Below, piece by piece: positions 1 to 10,537 of a stretch of DNA of 39,112 bases. This DNA comes from a virus. The stretch spans positions 1 through 39,112 of the IMG/VR virus record IMGVR_UViG_3300033182_001404. One strand, 5' to 3'. The stretch's first letter is position 1. Every line of letters starts with the position of its first letter. The position numbers and the translations under genes are program-made. The notes under the pieces are model-generated. The model was not told the DNA's origin and did no database searches. It saw only the letters and a program-made list of their open reading frames with translations.

Positions 1-279
1 AACGTGAGCTTTAGTGACCCCTGATACCGTTCCTGTAAAAGACGGATTAGTGAACATCGTTGCTTTGGACTCATTGGTCACATTACCCAAACCAACGTGA
101 GCTTTAGTGACCCCTGATACCGTTCCTGTAAAAGACGGATTAGTGAACATCGTTGCTTTGGACTCATTGGTCACATTACCCAAACCAACGTGAGCTTTAG
201 TGACCCCTGATACCGTTCCTGTAAAAGTCGGATTAGTGAACATCGTTGCTTTGGACTCATTGGTCACATTGCCAAGTCC
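1..279 (-). repeat. 93-bp tandem repeat in the tail fibre gene (3 copies, continues off the edge)
   Basis: Three direct copies with an exact 93-base period lie at 1-93, 94-186 and 187-279. The first two appear identical. The third differs by a few bases (aaagtc for aaagac, and gccaagtcc for acccaaacc). Each encodes 31 residues containing VGLGNVTNESKATMF. Near identity at DNA level indicates recent amplification or gene conversion. The array reaches base 1, so the copy number is unknown. Confidence 0.9.
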
Positions 280-1704
280 AACATCAGATGCGGTTATTGT
301 CGCACCATCAACAATTGCCTGCTTTTGCGCAGCACTAGTGGTCAGCGTTCCAGCAGAAACGTCTAGGGTTTTTCCAGCACCGACGGTGATGTCTGTTGCA
401 TTAATTGTACCGCCGTTGATGTCTGCGGTGGTTGCGACTAAACTACCTGAAATGGTCAGGTCAGTTGAAATTCCAATATCACCGCCTGCCTTGATTGTCA
501 AAACATCTGCGCTGTTGTTTGCAAACCGAGCAATGTAAGCATTATTGTTTGCGGTCGAAGACTTGACAAAGAGAGTGGTTCCTCTTGCACTGTCGGCAGT
601 CGAACCTGAAACGATGGAAGCAAGGTTCCCAGTGTGTTCTGCTGAAGATGAAATGTCAACTGCCTGTCCTGTAGTCAGTCCATCCATTGAAACTGCGATA
701 CCTGTTGCTTCTGTTGCACTATCAGCAGTGATATTGAGAATGGTGCCAGTAGTTGCTGCTGTGGTCGTTAAATCGACCATCTTGCCAGAAGTCAATCCAT
801 CCATTGACATTGAAATGCCAGTACCAGTAGTAGCAGAATCGGCAGTGATATCTATGATAGAACCAGTTACTGTACCCGTAGAGGTAAGATCAATCATTTT
901 ACCAGAGGTCAGACTTGGAGCAAGAATTTGCATGACCGTATTTGTAGTCGTTGCAGCATCTATCTTTACAGTACCATTTGCTGCCTGTTCGGCATCAATT
1001 TCAAGAGAATACCCACCTGTTGCGAGATTTGTGTCAATAAACAATCCTCGTCCAGCATCCATCTGTATAGTGAGACCTGTAGTGCCAGTTGCACCAATAT
1101 TGTCTTGAACAATTTTTCCCAATGTTCTCGTAGTAGTATCACTTAGGTCTTGATTGATTACAAATGCCGAACCTGTAGTTAGTGAAGCTGCATTGACATA
1201 CAGAATGTCATTTGTGGTCTGTGAGCCTAAAATTTCTACTAATCTAGCATCTGCATCTGCACCAGTTACCTTGATGCCAGGTTTACCTGCATCACTTTCT
1301 TGCTGGACATCAATCGTGTTGATAAATGCATTTGCCCAATAATATGTCGTATTACCAAGATTATGCGTGGAATCAGTATTTGGAACTACATTTGAGGAAA
1401 TATCAGCATTGAAATTGATGTCGTCTGTATTATCACTACCAAGGGTGAGTGATCCATCTGCTGATATATTACCGTTTGCATGAATGTTACCATGAACAGT
1501 TAGATTCTGACCTATTGTAACACTTTTTGCTACACCCATACCACCAGCAGTGGTAATTGATCCAGTAGTGTTTCCCGTTGAATCTGTAGAATTGGTTAGT
1601 TTTAGAAAGTTTGAAGACCCGTCAACCTGTGTCATCACCAACAGTTCATTGGTCTTTACTCTCCACTGGTCAAAGGTATCTGATAGTGCGACATTGGCAG
1701 ACAT
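1..1704 (-). CDS. Tail fibre protein, C-terminus cut off by window edge
   Basis: The minus-strand frame is open from ATG at 1704 to base 1 (568 codons) with no stop, so the gene continues outside the window. It starts MSANVALSDTFDQWRVKTN, a start common to fibre proteins of marine T4-like phages. The N-terminal third is a head region with HGNIHANGNISADGSL-type beta repeats. The middle holds a 39-residue repeat (912-796 and 795-679, with a partial third copy) built on LTSGKM.DLT and DSAT..TGI..SMDG. The left end is three 31-residue repeats containing VGLGNVTNESKATMFTNP, a motif typical of trimeric fibre shafts. It is the last gene of the baseplate cluster, 3 bases after the small gene upstream, with an AAGGAG ribosome site before the ATG. 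It probably contacts the host surface. The fibre role is firm by motif; receptor specificity is unknown. Confidence 0.8.
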   Translation of the reverse strand, partial: MSANVALSDTFDQWRVKTNELLVMTQVDGSSNFLKLTNSTDSTGNTTGSITTAGGMGVAKSVTIGQNLTVHGNIHANGNISADGSLTLGSDNTDDINFNADISSNVVPNTDSTHNLGNTTYYWANAFINTIDVQQESDAGKPGIKVTGADADARLVEILGSQTTNDILYVNAASLTTGSAFVINQDLSDTTTRTLGKIVQDNIGATGTTGLTIQMDAGRGLFIDTNLATGGYSLEIDAEQAANGTVKIDAATTTNTVMQILAPSLTSGKMIDLTSTGTVTGSIIDITADSATTGTGISMSMDGLTSGKMVDLTTTAATTGTILNITADSATEATGIAVSMDGLTTGQAVDISSSAEHTGNLASIVSGSTADSARGTTLFVKSSTANNNAYIARFANNSADVLTIKAGGDIGISTDLTISGSLVATTADINGGTINATDITVGAGKTLDVSAGTLTTSAAQKQAIVDGATITASDVGLGNVTNESKATMFTNPTFTGTVSGVTKAHVGLGNVTNESKATMFTNPSFTGTVSGVTKAHVGLGNVTNESKATMFTNPSFTGTVSGVTKAHV

Positions 1705-1707
1705 TTA

Positions 1708-1953
1708 TTATAACTCCTTATTGGTAACAATCTGATGGAGAAGACTTTTTATTTCTTGAAGTTCAATCTTCATATTATTTAGTTCTTCAATCTTCTGTTT
1801 CATCTCCTGCCATTCTTGTGATGCTTGGGATTGGTGTTTTTTTCTTTGCCGATGATTTTCTAAAGCCACTCTATCTGTATTGAGTAGGGCCTTAGAGTGT
1901 AAATCTCTTACAAATGAACGGTCTTCTGTTTGGACTTTTTCCATATTAGTCAT
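1708..1953 (-). CDS. Small coiled-coil hypothetical protein
   Basis: Encodes about 81 residues beginning MTNMEKVQTEDRSF. The body is rich in K, E and Q with heptad-like spacing (QEWQEMKQKIEELNNMKIELQEI), so a coiled coil is likely. Translation may start at ATG 1953, overlapping the upstream stop by 8 bases, or at ATG 1944, directly after it. Neither start has a strong Shine-Dalgarno site, so coupling to the large upstream gene is likely. It sits between the DUF4815 protein and the tail fibre, the position where T4-like phages often keep fibre attachment or folding factors. That role is only inferred from position; I do not recognise the family. Confidence 0.65.
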   Translation of the reverse strand: MTNMEKVQTEDRSFVRDLHSKALLNTDRVALENHRQRKKHQSQASQEWQEMKQKIEELNNMKIELQEIKSLLHQIVTNKEL

Positions 1954-4900
1954 CCAGTGCAATTGCTCTCATGTCTCTGACCTTCGGAACCACAGTTGCA
2001 TTATTTGAGGTCATCACAATCTTGACCGCAAAAGTCTTGAATTTGTCATAGGTAACATTTTGTGATGTATAGGTGATAGAATCGGTTGAAGTCTTATAAA
2101 TAAACTCACGAATATCCCCTTCAGCACCAGAGTAAACTGAAGAAGGTGTTTCTTGTGTCATAAGAACATAATTCTTGTCATCAAAGTCTTGTGGATCTTC
2201 ATCAGATTTGACTTTGTAATACACATGAACACCTGTACCGAGTGGTTTATACGCATTGATAATAACTTTGAGATCTGATGCATCAAAGCCATCTTCAAGA
2301 GTCACTCTTCTTGAGATGTATTTTGCATTGATATTTCCCCCTCTTGCAGAATCTTCACCCACTACATTTGCAACAGCAGTGATACCATTGACACCATCAC
2401 TTGGTGCTGAAATTGTAATAGTTGGTGTGGTCAAATAACCAGAACCTGCATTGACAGGAACCACATTTGCAACAAACCCACTAACAGTGCCGACTTTGAA
2501 GAAGGTATTTGATCCAGTTGCCAATGTATTGGTATGGGCCGCATCTTGTGCAATACTACTTGAGATGACACAAGTTCCGTTTGTAAAGACACCACTGTTG
2601 AACAATGAAGTATTTGCACTAGTCCTAATGGTAATTGTAGCCGTATTCTTACTGTCATCACTTCCAACAAATGTTTGACTCGTAATGACCCCATACGCAG
2701 CATTGTCTGTCTGTCCTCCATCATTAGTAACAGTTCCACTAGCATTATTGGCAACAACTATCACACCCTCACCAACTACAAATTGGCCTGGATTTGAAGG
2801 TCCGACAGTATAGTCAGCATTTGCTGATTCTAAGCCAGACCCTACAGTCATAGTTACTTCTACGAAGACATTAGTTGTTGCTGTAGCCCCAGTAGTCAAA
2901 TCTGGTGCTGAAACTGTTGCTGTATATGCTGTTGGTGATACATTTGTATAACCAGCACCAGTGGTTGTGACCACAATATCATTTGCGGAAAGACCAGCAT
3001 TATCAACATTATTCTCTACTACAATCAAATTCAATCTATCCACATCAATAACAGGAGATACATGCCCATTTGAAGTGGACATTGTTGCATTGATATTGAA
3101 CATACCATTTGTACTTGCTGTCAATTGTCTTGTACTAGTCAAATTGATATTTTGTTCAAGACTAAATGGTGTAAATCCTAAAGATGTATTTGAAGTATTG
3201 AAAGATTCATATGCAATATTCATTGTAGTATTACTAAACTCAATAGTGGAACCTGATGCTTTGAAGGTTTGGTACTGTACATTGGCAGTGTTACCAGATG
3301 CCCCATTTGCATGAGTGATAAACTTAGCGTAGTTATTTGCTCCACCTGTTCCAGTAAAATTACATCTATTCATTCGGAACATCAAGAACTCTTCTTTCTT
3401 CGCTTCCCAGACACCAGCATTCTGTGGTCTGAAGAAAGACCCAATAAATGGTTGCTTGGAAATCTTTCTTGTTGTTCCAGTTGAGTTATCACCGTGAGAA
3501 GCAGTGTAGAGTTTGTACTCTGGACTGTTTGAAATCACCACGATTGCATATTCATCAGGAGTCAAGTACACTGGTGAATCAAACGTGAAGGTGGTTGAAG
3601 TAGTCGTGTTACTTGATGTTGCATTGGCCACAGAAGATGTTTGTACTTTATCAGGATTCAATGTAACTTCAGAGAACGGAAGAATCAATGAGCTACTTGG
3701 AAATCCGTTGACTATTGGCCGAATCTGAACGGTCACAGGGAGATAAGTATCTTTTGCACTAAAGAACAAAGTTACATCTCTCATGAATACACCCATAGGG
3801 TAAGTACTTCCATCAACAGTGAATGATTGTGCCATTGGATTGACCCAATTTGTCTGAGAAGTCTGCCGAGTGGTAGTGTCAGTAACGATCTCTTCACTGC
3901 CTAAAGATTCTCTTCGGACAATTGGTTCTCTGGTTGAGATCAATAATTTTTCTCTGTTTTGAAGAACACCTTTTGCCTTGAAGAAAGTTTCTGCTACAGT
4001 AGTAGTTGAAGCCAGTTCATTATTTGCCTGATCGGTGATTCTTATAAGACGATCACCAGTTCTAAAAGTTCCTGCTGGGATATCCACATCACCTGCAATA
4101 GTACCGTTGTCGTCTGATTGCATAATTGAAAAACCGCCACTCAAAATACCTCTTGTATTGGCAACAACCGAACCGATAGTTCCATTTGCTCCACTAGTCA
4201 ATCCAGTTACCACATTTGATGTTGCAAAACCAATAGAAGAATTTGAAACTCTATTGTTTTGTGAGGATACAGGAGATACTGCCGTTGCACCACTATTACC
4301 AGAGATATTTGTAATAAAGAGAGTTGCAACATTACTTACCGTGTTTGATGCAATTCTCACAATACCTCTGTTATTAGCAGAGTCCCGAACGATTTCACCC
4401 TCTCTAAATGCTCCATTTGCACTTGATAGAACCAACTTCTTTGCGGGTTCTGTGTTGGCACTCATATGAGTTGAACCAACATAAACATAGACATTGGTCA
4501 GAGGTTTTAGTCCTTTTGCGGAGAATGAGACTCTTTGTGAACGTACATATGGGACTACACTCATGTCAAGTTTTTTATTACCTACTGTCTTGACAATAGT
4601 CTCAACTGGATCATCAGATGTGATACCAAATTTAGATTTATTTTGACTAATTAGTTTGGTACTTCTCGTTCCAACTGAAGTTGATCCTACATTTGAAACA
4701 GAAGTATTTGGTTCTGGATTTATTTGTTTTCCAGACCAATTCACACTCCAATCGTCCCATTGTGTTCCAAATCCTTTTCTACTTTCATCTGTATTTGCAC
4801 TCAACACCCAATTATCATGATGCCCTTCTACATTAGTCGTTACGTCTGGTTTAGTAGTTTCATCAAACCATGTATCAGAAGGTGGATCAAGTTTCATTGC

Positions 4901-7900
4901 TCCAATGAAATTCACAATATTGAACGGATTGATATGAGTAGTATTGCTGGTCAAAGGTTGATCAATAAATGTTGTATTGGTGTATGGAAGTGTCACCAGA
5001 TCGCCTGTTTTGACCACGTTGTTACTAGATGCTGTATCAAGAGTAAATCTGAAGTTATCATAGTAGAATGGAGGCCTCAGTTGTTTCTCTGCAAAATGAA
5101 CTGATGCATTATAATCTTCAGATGTGACATCGCCAATAGAATGACCAGCAAATGGATCTACCAAAATACCACTTTTGAATCTTGAACCCGTTGTATTGAA
5201 TAGAGTGTCTATTGCACCTTCAGAAGTAATGTCTCTGGCTGCAGTTTCTTTCTCAAGAATATTGAGAGAGGTAAAGTATTCTAATCTCTCTATTCTCTTC
5301 TCCAATTTACCAATATCTCGCATGGTAAATCGTTTGTTGTCAATATACCGTGTTTCAATATCAGTCAAGGTAAAAGTATAGGCAGGAATCTTCAAGGTAT
5401 AAAGAGTCATTGAATCTTCATCATCTGGCGGAGCAACTGGAATAGTTGCAGACTTACCTCTAACTACCTTGAACTGACGATCTCTTGAAAGAACTAATTT
5501 ATCTATTCTAGGTAGATAATATGAATAATCAAGAGTTGATGTAGTATCCGAATCAGGAAGAAGAATACTACTATTGGCAATTGCATCTGTGTTTGCCGCA
5601 ACGTCGTGTGTAGTTCCTACTTCATTTGACAACACATAAGGTCTAAAATCTAATACATCAGACAATCTGTAAGAATCCCCACTTACAGGACTTGTATAAG
5701 AAGGAATATTTGAATACGAAAAAGTGTTTTGTCCGTTGTTGAAATATCCAGATGTTGGATATGAATTTACAGTCAGATATCCTTTTCCTGAATGAGTAAA
5801 TTTATCAAAAACGATAACAATTTTACCACTTGGAGGAGTTTGGCCAGGCTTGAGATAGACTGAAGAGTGGCCGTAATAGTTGTCTGTCTGTCCCGTGTCT
5901 AATGCATATCTTGTTGTGATATTATTAGCAGAAGTGGTCATCATTGTATTAGTAACATCTACAGAAAGATCACCAGAATCTACAATTTTTACGATATTGA
6001 AAACATCAGATACTGGTAATTCAATTTTTTGTCCGATTACTCTAGTCGGTGCATCTACAAAATATTGTCCTTTTTCAATTTGACTGTTGAGCGTGTTAGC
6101 CCCAACATTGTAAGCGGTATTACCATCACCTGCCGTAATAGTTTTGGTTCTAATAGTACCAGTAGCTGCAGTTCTTTTTGCCGTATAGGTTACAGCAACA
6201 TTTACTGAACCTGCAGTATTACAATCAATTATAGCTTGTTGATTGGTAACCACTATATTACGAGCAACTCCGTCAGTATTACTAAAACTTAAATACTGGC
6301 CATTTGATACAGGTGTGTATACTGCATTTGCAGTATCAGTCCCACTATTTTCAACCACAATGATAAAGTTTTCTTCTGCTTGTGATTCTGAAATAGGAGA
6401 ACCTGTTACTGGGAAAATGTCTGTACCACTCAAGTTTATAACAATTTTTCCATTCTCATCTGTTTGTCTATTATCTACCCCTGTAACTGTTTTATAAGTA
6501 AAGTTTATATTGTTTGCTAAAGCAAGAGGTTGATCTGGAAGTGGGAAAATTAGTTTATTGAACTGAGTCTCTTTCAGAGATGTGATACCATCAGGTAAAA
6601 AGTTGAATTTAGATAATTCATCTACGTCAGCACTAGCTTTTCTAAGACCACTTTCATCTCTTGAAATTGATTTAGTGTCTTTGACTTGGAATTTGACATC
6701 AAATGTGGTTACTTGATTTGCAACTGCACCACCTGTTGAGTTAGCAATGAAATATGCTCTATCAGTCAAATCAGAGTCAAGTACAAGAGTAGCAACTGTA
6801 GAATTTGCAATATAGTCTACAACATTTCTAGTGTAAGTCGTTGTTGTTATCGTATTTTGTTGTTCAGTAACAAGAACACCCCCACCACCAGCATCAAATG
6901 CTGTATTGGCAGGATTCTCTAATGCTATATTGAAGATACCATCTGTATTGTCATCTATTCCAATTATTTTTTCTGGATTTGGAGATGTGATGGTTACAGT
7001 TGCTCCGATATATGCGGCATTGGTTACTGATAGAGTACCAAAGGATGAATTAGAGGTTGAACCATCTCCAATAAGGTAAGAAGTAGAATTCAGATGCCCA
7101 GTAGTTGATATGCCAATTGTCAATACATCTTTACGTAATTCAAATGTACTGGATGTTGGATTAGTAGAAAGTACCCAAGGTTTCCCTGTACTATCTCTAG
7201 CTACATCAGCAACATTACCTGATTTATTGTTTGATGTCCTTACATCATACAAATATAAAACATAATCTGAGTGAGAATGTGAAACGTTTGCTGTATTACT
7301 AGAAGAAGAATGGTAATCAATATCTCTTATTCTTGCAGTTCCAATTTTAGTCTGTGAAATGTTGGTAGCAGAACCTGTTCCTTGTGATGATACATTGACA
7401 CAGTGTAAGTCAATAATTTGATGTCTAGAAATATCAAAGAACCCATTAGCATTCTTGATATACATCTTGTTACCATAAGAAGTACTCAATCCAAAATTAT
7501 TGACCGTTGCAGTGTCTCTACCTTTATCTACTGTAACATATTTGGTGGAAATGTTTTCATATTCAAAACCTTTGACATATGCTTTACCTGGCTCAAGTCC
7601 AGAAGATAACTTACTCTCAAAATGTATAACTTGTCCTGAAGTTGCAGTATCAAGGGAACCGTCTAATGTGGCAAAGGTAGAATTGGAGATAGAGTCAATA
7701 GTAGCCGTTGCCGCAGTATTACCCGACAAATAAATTACATCACCGATGGCTAAATCATTTACAAAATCTGTACCCACCCCTACCAAGTCACTGGTTTGTC
7801 CTGATACACCAGTTCTTCCAGTTATTCCTTGATGTGTTGTAAGTTGAAGATTGAAAGGAGTAACTGTGTAATCACCAGATTCATCATAAGTTCTTCTTGC

Positions 7901-8770
7901 AAGAGTTTTTTCAAGTTCTGTATAAACTGGATATTTGGTTTCTTCCAGTTTAGTTCCATTACTAATTTTCAGGAGTTGAAAAAAGTTCTCATCAGCATTT
8001 GCTTCAACTGGATCTGTAGAGGAGAAAGATTTTTTACTCAAATTCAGGTCAATTTTATAACGAGTTGCACCTTGAGCAGCATAGTTATATGCACCCTGAG
8101 CAGGGTCCAACAAAGTCGTATCTGTATCTGAAGAAACTATAGTCTCAGTAACTTGTATGCCAACACGATATGATGGTGTATTGGAATACTTCTCTAGAGT
8201 GAGAGTTTCAGCATCTTTGAATACAAAAAAACCACCAACGTAGAATACACCTGAATTGATACTGACAACTGATCCATTTGATACAGAACCAGAAATCCCA
8301 GAAGCTCCTGTAGAACTTACGGTATTTGCCTGAGTAGTAGTGCCAACTACTGTAATAGTTTCACCATCTTCAAAAGTATTATTGTTCAGATAATGGAACA
8401 TCAATGTGGGCTGCTCTGTTGCTGTAGAAGCTTCTGTTGAAACCACTCTTGCTCTAGCATTAGAAGACCCACCAGTAATAATACCATTTGCAAAATTAGA
8501 AACCGTAATATCTGATCCAGAAAAGGATGTTTCAAGTTTGAGGGAATTTACCTCATTATCATAGTTTAGCTCACAACCCAAAACAACACTACCATCTTCA
8601 AAAAGATGGTTACCATGCCTTTCAATTTGTTTTTGCAATATGGTTTGAAGTTGTGTTACTTCCCTTGCTTGTAACGCATATCCAGGCCTGAATAGTACAC
8701 GATAATATCCTTTATTTTCATCATAATCGTCATAATAAGGATCAGCATTGAAATTTGTTGTAAGTGCCAT
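1946..8770 (-). CDS. Giant DUF4815-type baseplate/tail-fibre structural protein
   Basis: 2274 residues. The N-terminus (FNADPYYDDYDENKGYYRV, then LFRPGYALQAREVTQLQ and RHGNHLFEDGSVV) matches the DUF4815 signature of large virion proteins in marine T4-like phages. A second recognisable block lies near residues 1500-1530 (VRSQRVSFSAKGLKPLTNVY). A third lies near 1635-1805 (NPMAQSFTVDGSTYPMGVF, IRPIVNGFPSS, ISKQPFIGSFF), which is conserved in the same proteins. The remainder is Asn/Thr/Ser-rich beta sequence with repeated HFTS- and VTTTGAGY-like motifs typical of surface-exposed phage proteins. It lies between gp8 and the fibre gene, so it probably forms the outer baseplate or connects fibres, in the place of T4 gp9-gp12. 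Its exact T4 equivalent is uncertain. Confidence 0.75.
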   Translation of the reverse strand: MALTTNFNADPYYDDYDENKGYYRVLFRPGYALQAREVTQLQTILQKQIERHGNHLFEDGSVVLGCELNYDNEVNSLKLETSFSGSDITVSNFANGIITGGSSNARARVVSTEASTATEQPTLMFHYLNNNTFEDGETITVVGTTTQANTVSSTGASGISGSVSNGSVVSINSGVFYVGGFFVFKDAETLTLEKYSNTPSYRVGIQVTETIVSSDTDTTLLDPAQGAYNYAAQGATRYKIDLNLSKKSFSSTDPVEANADENFFQLLKISNGTKLEETKYPVYTELEKTLARRTYDESGDYTVTPFNLQLTTHQGITGRTGVSGQTSDLVGVGTDFVNDLAIGDVIYLSGNTAATATIDSISNSTFATLDGSLDTATSGQVIHFESKLSSGLEPGKAYVKGFEYENISTKYVTVDKGRDTATVNNFGLSTSYGNKMYIKNANGFFDISRHQIIDLHCVNVSSQGTGSATNISQTKIGTARIRDIDYHSSSSNTANVSHSHSDYVLYLYDVRTSNNKSGNVADVARDSTGKPWVLSTNPTSSTFELRKDVLTIGISTTGHLNSTSYLIGDGSTSNSSFGTLSVTNAAYIGATVTITSPNPEKIIGIDDNTDGIFNIALENPANTAFDAGGGGVLVTEQQNTITTTTYTRNVVDYIANSTVATLVLDSDLTDRAYFIANSTGGAVANQVTTFDVKFQVKDTKSISRDESGLRKASADVDELSKFNFLPDGITSLKETQFNKLIFPLPDQPLALANNINFTYKTVTGVDNRQTDENGKIVINLSGTDIFPVTGSPISESQAEENFIIVVENSGTDTANAVYTPVSNGQYLSFSNTDGVARNIVVTNQQAIIDCNTAGSVNVAVTYTAKRTAATGTIRTKTITAGDGNTAYNVGANTLNSQIEKGQYFVDAPTRVIGQKIELPVSDVFNIVKIVDSGDLSVDVTNTMMTTSANNITTRYALDTGQTDNYYGHSSVYLKPGQTPPSGKIVIVFDKFTHSGKGYLTVNSYPTSGYFNNGQNTFSYSNIPSYTSPVSGDSYRLSDVLDFRPYVLSNEVGTTHDVAANTDAIANSSILLPDSDTTSTLDYSYYLPRIDKLVLSRDRQFKVVRGKSATIPVAPPDDEDSMTLYTLKIPAYTFTLTDIETRYIDNKRFTMRDIGKLEKRIERLEYFTSLNILEKETAARDITSEGAIDTLFNTTGSRFKSGILVDPFAGHSIGDVTSEDYNASVHFAEKQLRPPFYYDNFRFTLDTASSNNVVKTGDLVTLPYTNTTFIDQPLTSNTTHINPFNIVNFIGAMKLDPPSDTWFDETTKPDVTTNVEGHHDNWVLSANTDESRKGFGTQWDDWSVNWSGKQINPEPNTSVSNVGSTSVGTRSTKLISQNKSKFGITSDDPVETIVKTVGNKKLDMSVVPYVRSQRVSFSAKGLKPLTNVYVYVGSTHMSANTEPAKKLVLSSANGAFREGEIVRDSANNRGIVRIASNTVSNVATLFITNISGNSGATAVSPVSSQNNRVSNSSIGFATSNVVTGLTSGANGTIGSVVANTRGILSGGFSIMQSDDNGTIAGDVDIPAGTFRTGDRLIRITDQANNELASTTTVAETFFKAKGVLQNREKLLISTREPIVRRESLGSEEIVTDTTTRQTSQTNWVNPMAQSFTVDGSTYPMGVFMRDVTLFFSAKDTYLPVTVQIRPIVNGFPSSSLILPFSEVTLNPDKVQTSSVANATSSNTTTSTTFTFDSPVYLTPDEYAIVVISNSPEYKLYTASHGDNSTGTTRKISKQPFIGSFFRPQNAGVWEAKKEEFLMFRMNRCNFTGTGGANNYAKFITHANGASGNTANVQYQTFKASGSTIEFSNTTMNIAYESFNTSNTSLGFTPFSLEQNINLTSTRQLTASTNGMFNINATMSTSNGHVSPVIDVDRLNLIVVENNVDNAGLSANDIVVTTTGAGYTNVSPTAYTATVSAPDLTTGATATTNVFVEVTMTVGSGLESANADYTVGPSNPGQFVVGEGVIVVANNASGTVTNDGGQTDNAAYGVITSQTFVGSDDSKNTATITIRTSANTSLFNSGVFTNGTCVISSSIAQDAAHTNTLATGSNTFFKVGTVSGFVANVVPVNAGSGYLTTPTITISAPSDGVNGITAVANVVGEDSARGGNINAKYISRRVTLEDGFDASDLKVIINAYKPLGTGVHVYYKVKSDEDPQDFDDKNYVLMTQETPSSVYSGAEGDIREFIYKTSTDSITYTSQNVTYDKFKTFAVKIVMTSNNATVVPKVRDMRAIALDD

Positions 8771-8821
8771 CTACGGTATCCTAAATTTGTGTGATCTTGT
8801 AAAATAAAATTCAAAGAACAG

Positions 8822-10537
8822 TCAAAATTCTATTATAAGCTTCACATCCTCTAACTGATCATTTGCTCTAGTCACAGGAGAACGATTCTCAATGTAAAGA
8901 ATATCACCACTATAACTTCTAAGGTCACCTCCAGTTATTGCTCCACTCCCATTTGCTGTAGCAGATGCACCAGATCCACCGTTACCAGAAGTGTTTGCTG
9001 CAATCACTTCTGTATTAGTGAAATATCCATAGATGCCATTATATCCTGAAGTGGTTGAATTTCCTGCGGGTGTTACATCAGATAATCTTAGAGTATTATT
9101 TCCTGTGAAGTCAATCACTCTACCAGTACAACCAGATACAGCTCCAGTAACCAATTCGTCTTGAGCAAATGCAGTACCGTTCCATGTGGTTAGAACCACG
9201 GTAGTTGCTTGATCTATCACTGACGCCGTAGAAAAGTCGCCGTTTGCAAACTTAGGTTGTGCAAGAAGACCGACTTTTCGGAAATCGTTATTCGTAGTGA
9301 AGTTATTAGATTCAGAATATTCAAGTCTTGCATTGGTGAGAACATAATAACCACCAAGTTCTTTGATTGCATCTGATCCATGCCCACCTACTGGACCAAT
9401 AATGGGAGTCAAAGTAGCAGCTGATGGATTGTATGAATTAGATTGTGCTCCATTTGACACAATACTAATTGTTGCATTAGAATAATTGTTTCCACCAGTA
9501 ATAACTGTCACAGCATTGATTGATCCAGTAGAATTCACAGTTGCTCTCACATTTGCACCTTGACCGTCGCCCGAAATAACAATCTTTGGTCCAATTGCAT
9601 AACCATCAGTTGAGCCAGGTGCGGTAGAAACTGCTGGAGTAAAAGTAACCACTTTAGTCGTAGCATTGAAATCGGTAATGGTTCCACCCTCACCAGCAGC
9701 TGAACCACTAGTGAAATAAATATCACAATTTACGATACAATCATCTGCTGAGAAAGTAGCACCAGAAATGGTTACTGTAGTCGTGTTTGTAACTGAGGCA
9801 AGATTACCTGTTTCACCAAGATACTGTGAACCTCTAGTGGTTAGATGTACCACCTCAATAGCACCATTACCGCCACCTGACGCAGCTGCTGCGACTTCAA
9901 CATCGTACTGAACCTGTGCAGGAGAGCTGTCATATGTGTTAGCAAGATAACCATTTGCTCTTCTAACCGTATTCACTGGAATATAATTTGGAGTAACAAA
10001 TTTCAAAGCATCTGAAGCTGAAATCTGATACATGAACTTCCACTTATATCCATCGGTAGTTGAGATGATACTTGTACCTGTACCAGTCGGTTTTACAGTA
10101 GAAGTAGTACCAACAGCACCACTTGAAGTAGTGTTATTATTTGCTAGACACTTATAAACATTATAGTCATCAGTCATCACATAAAAGTCTTGACTAAAAA
10201 GATTATTCTCTTGATGTGTATAAGCAAAATATGAAGTATTGTTGGTCCAATTCTTCCTTGGAATTACATGAGACACATCAGAAGAAGTGATCTTCTTGGC
10301 GGCAATCATGTCTCTCCAATGACTATACTCTGTATTGGCGGTAGAATCAGTCGGAGTAGGTGGGGCAGTGTCATCGTTCCATGCAGTGGATTTTCCGATG
10401 AATAGATACATAATGGTATTCAGAGCACCATTGGAGTCCGTAATGGATTCTCCTGAAGTCTGACCGACTTCGTTGAATGCCTCCACGAACTGTTTGGCAT
10501 TGTGAATACGAAACTTGTTAGTTACTATAGCAGGCAT
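8822..10537 (-). CDS. 8: Baseplate wedge subunit, gp8-like
   Basis: 571 residues, starting MPAIVTNKFRIHNAKQFVEA. Motifs shared with gp8 of marine T4-like phages are YLFIGKSTAWNDD (about 45-57), HVIPRKNWTNNTSYFAYTH, YNVYKCLANN, DGYKWKFMYQIS and the C-terminal YSGDILYIENRSPVTRANDQ. T4 gp8 is a 334-residue wedge protein, so this one is longer. The extra length is Gly/Thr/Asn-rich beta sequence near residues 210-400. The gene follows the 1665-aa wedge gene with a 46-base gap that holds a possible late promoter and a GGAGG ribosome site. The wedge role is known for the family; the function of the insert is unknown. Confidence 0.75.
   Translation of the reverse strand: MPAIVTNKFRIHNAKQFVEAFNEVGQTSGESITDSNGALNTIMYLFIGKSTAWNDDTAPPTPTDSTANTEYSHWRDMIAAKKITSSDVSHVIPRKNWTNNTSYFAYTHQENNLFSQDFYVMTDDYNVYKCLANNNTTSSGAVGTTSTVKPTGTGTSIISTTDGYKWKFMYQISASDALKFVTPNYIPVNTVRRANGYLANTYDSSPAQVQYDVEVAAAASGGGNGAIEVVHLTTRGSQYLGETGNLASVTNTTTVTISGATFSADDCIVNCDIYFTSGSAAGEGGTITDFNATTKVVTFTPAVSTAPGSTDGYAIGPKIVISGDGQGANVRATVNSTGSINAVTVITGGNNYSNATISIVSNGAQSNSYNPSAATLTPIIGPVGGHGSDAIKELGGYYVLTNARLEYSESNNFTTNNDFRKVGLLAQPKFANGDFSTASVIDQATTVVLTTWNGTAFAQDELVTGAVSGCTGRVIDFTGNNTLRLSDVTPAGNSTTSGYNGIYGYFTNTEVIAANTSGNGGSGASATANGSGAITGGDLRSYSGDILYIENRSPVTRANDQLEDVKLIIEF

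Noticed and set aside
200-1146. Plus-strand frames across the tail fibre
   Set aside because: They lie opposite a clearly coding fibre frame with recognisable repeats; composition is that of antisense Ala/Val/Ser translation.
2095-2102. TATAAATA on the plus strand
   Set aside because: It points against the only gene in the region and lies inside its coding sequence, with no gene downstream on that strand.
2431-6497. Numerous 60-140 residue frames inside the DUF4815 gene on both strands
   Set aside because: No ribosome sites, no motifs, and entirely inside a well-supported 2274-residue gene.
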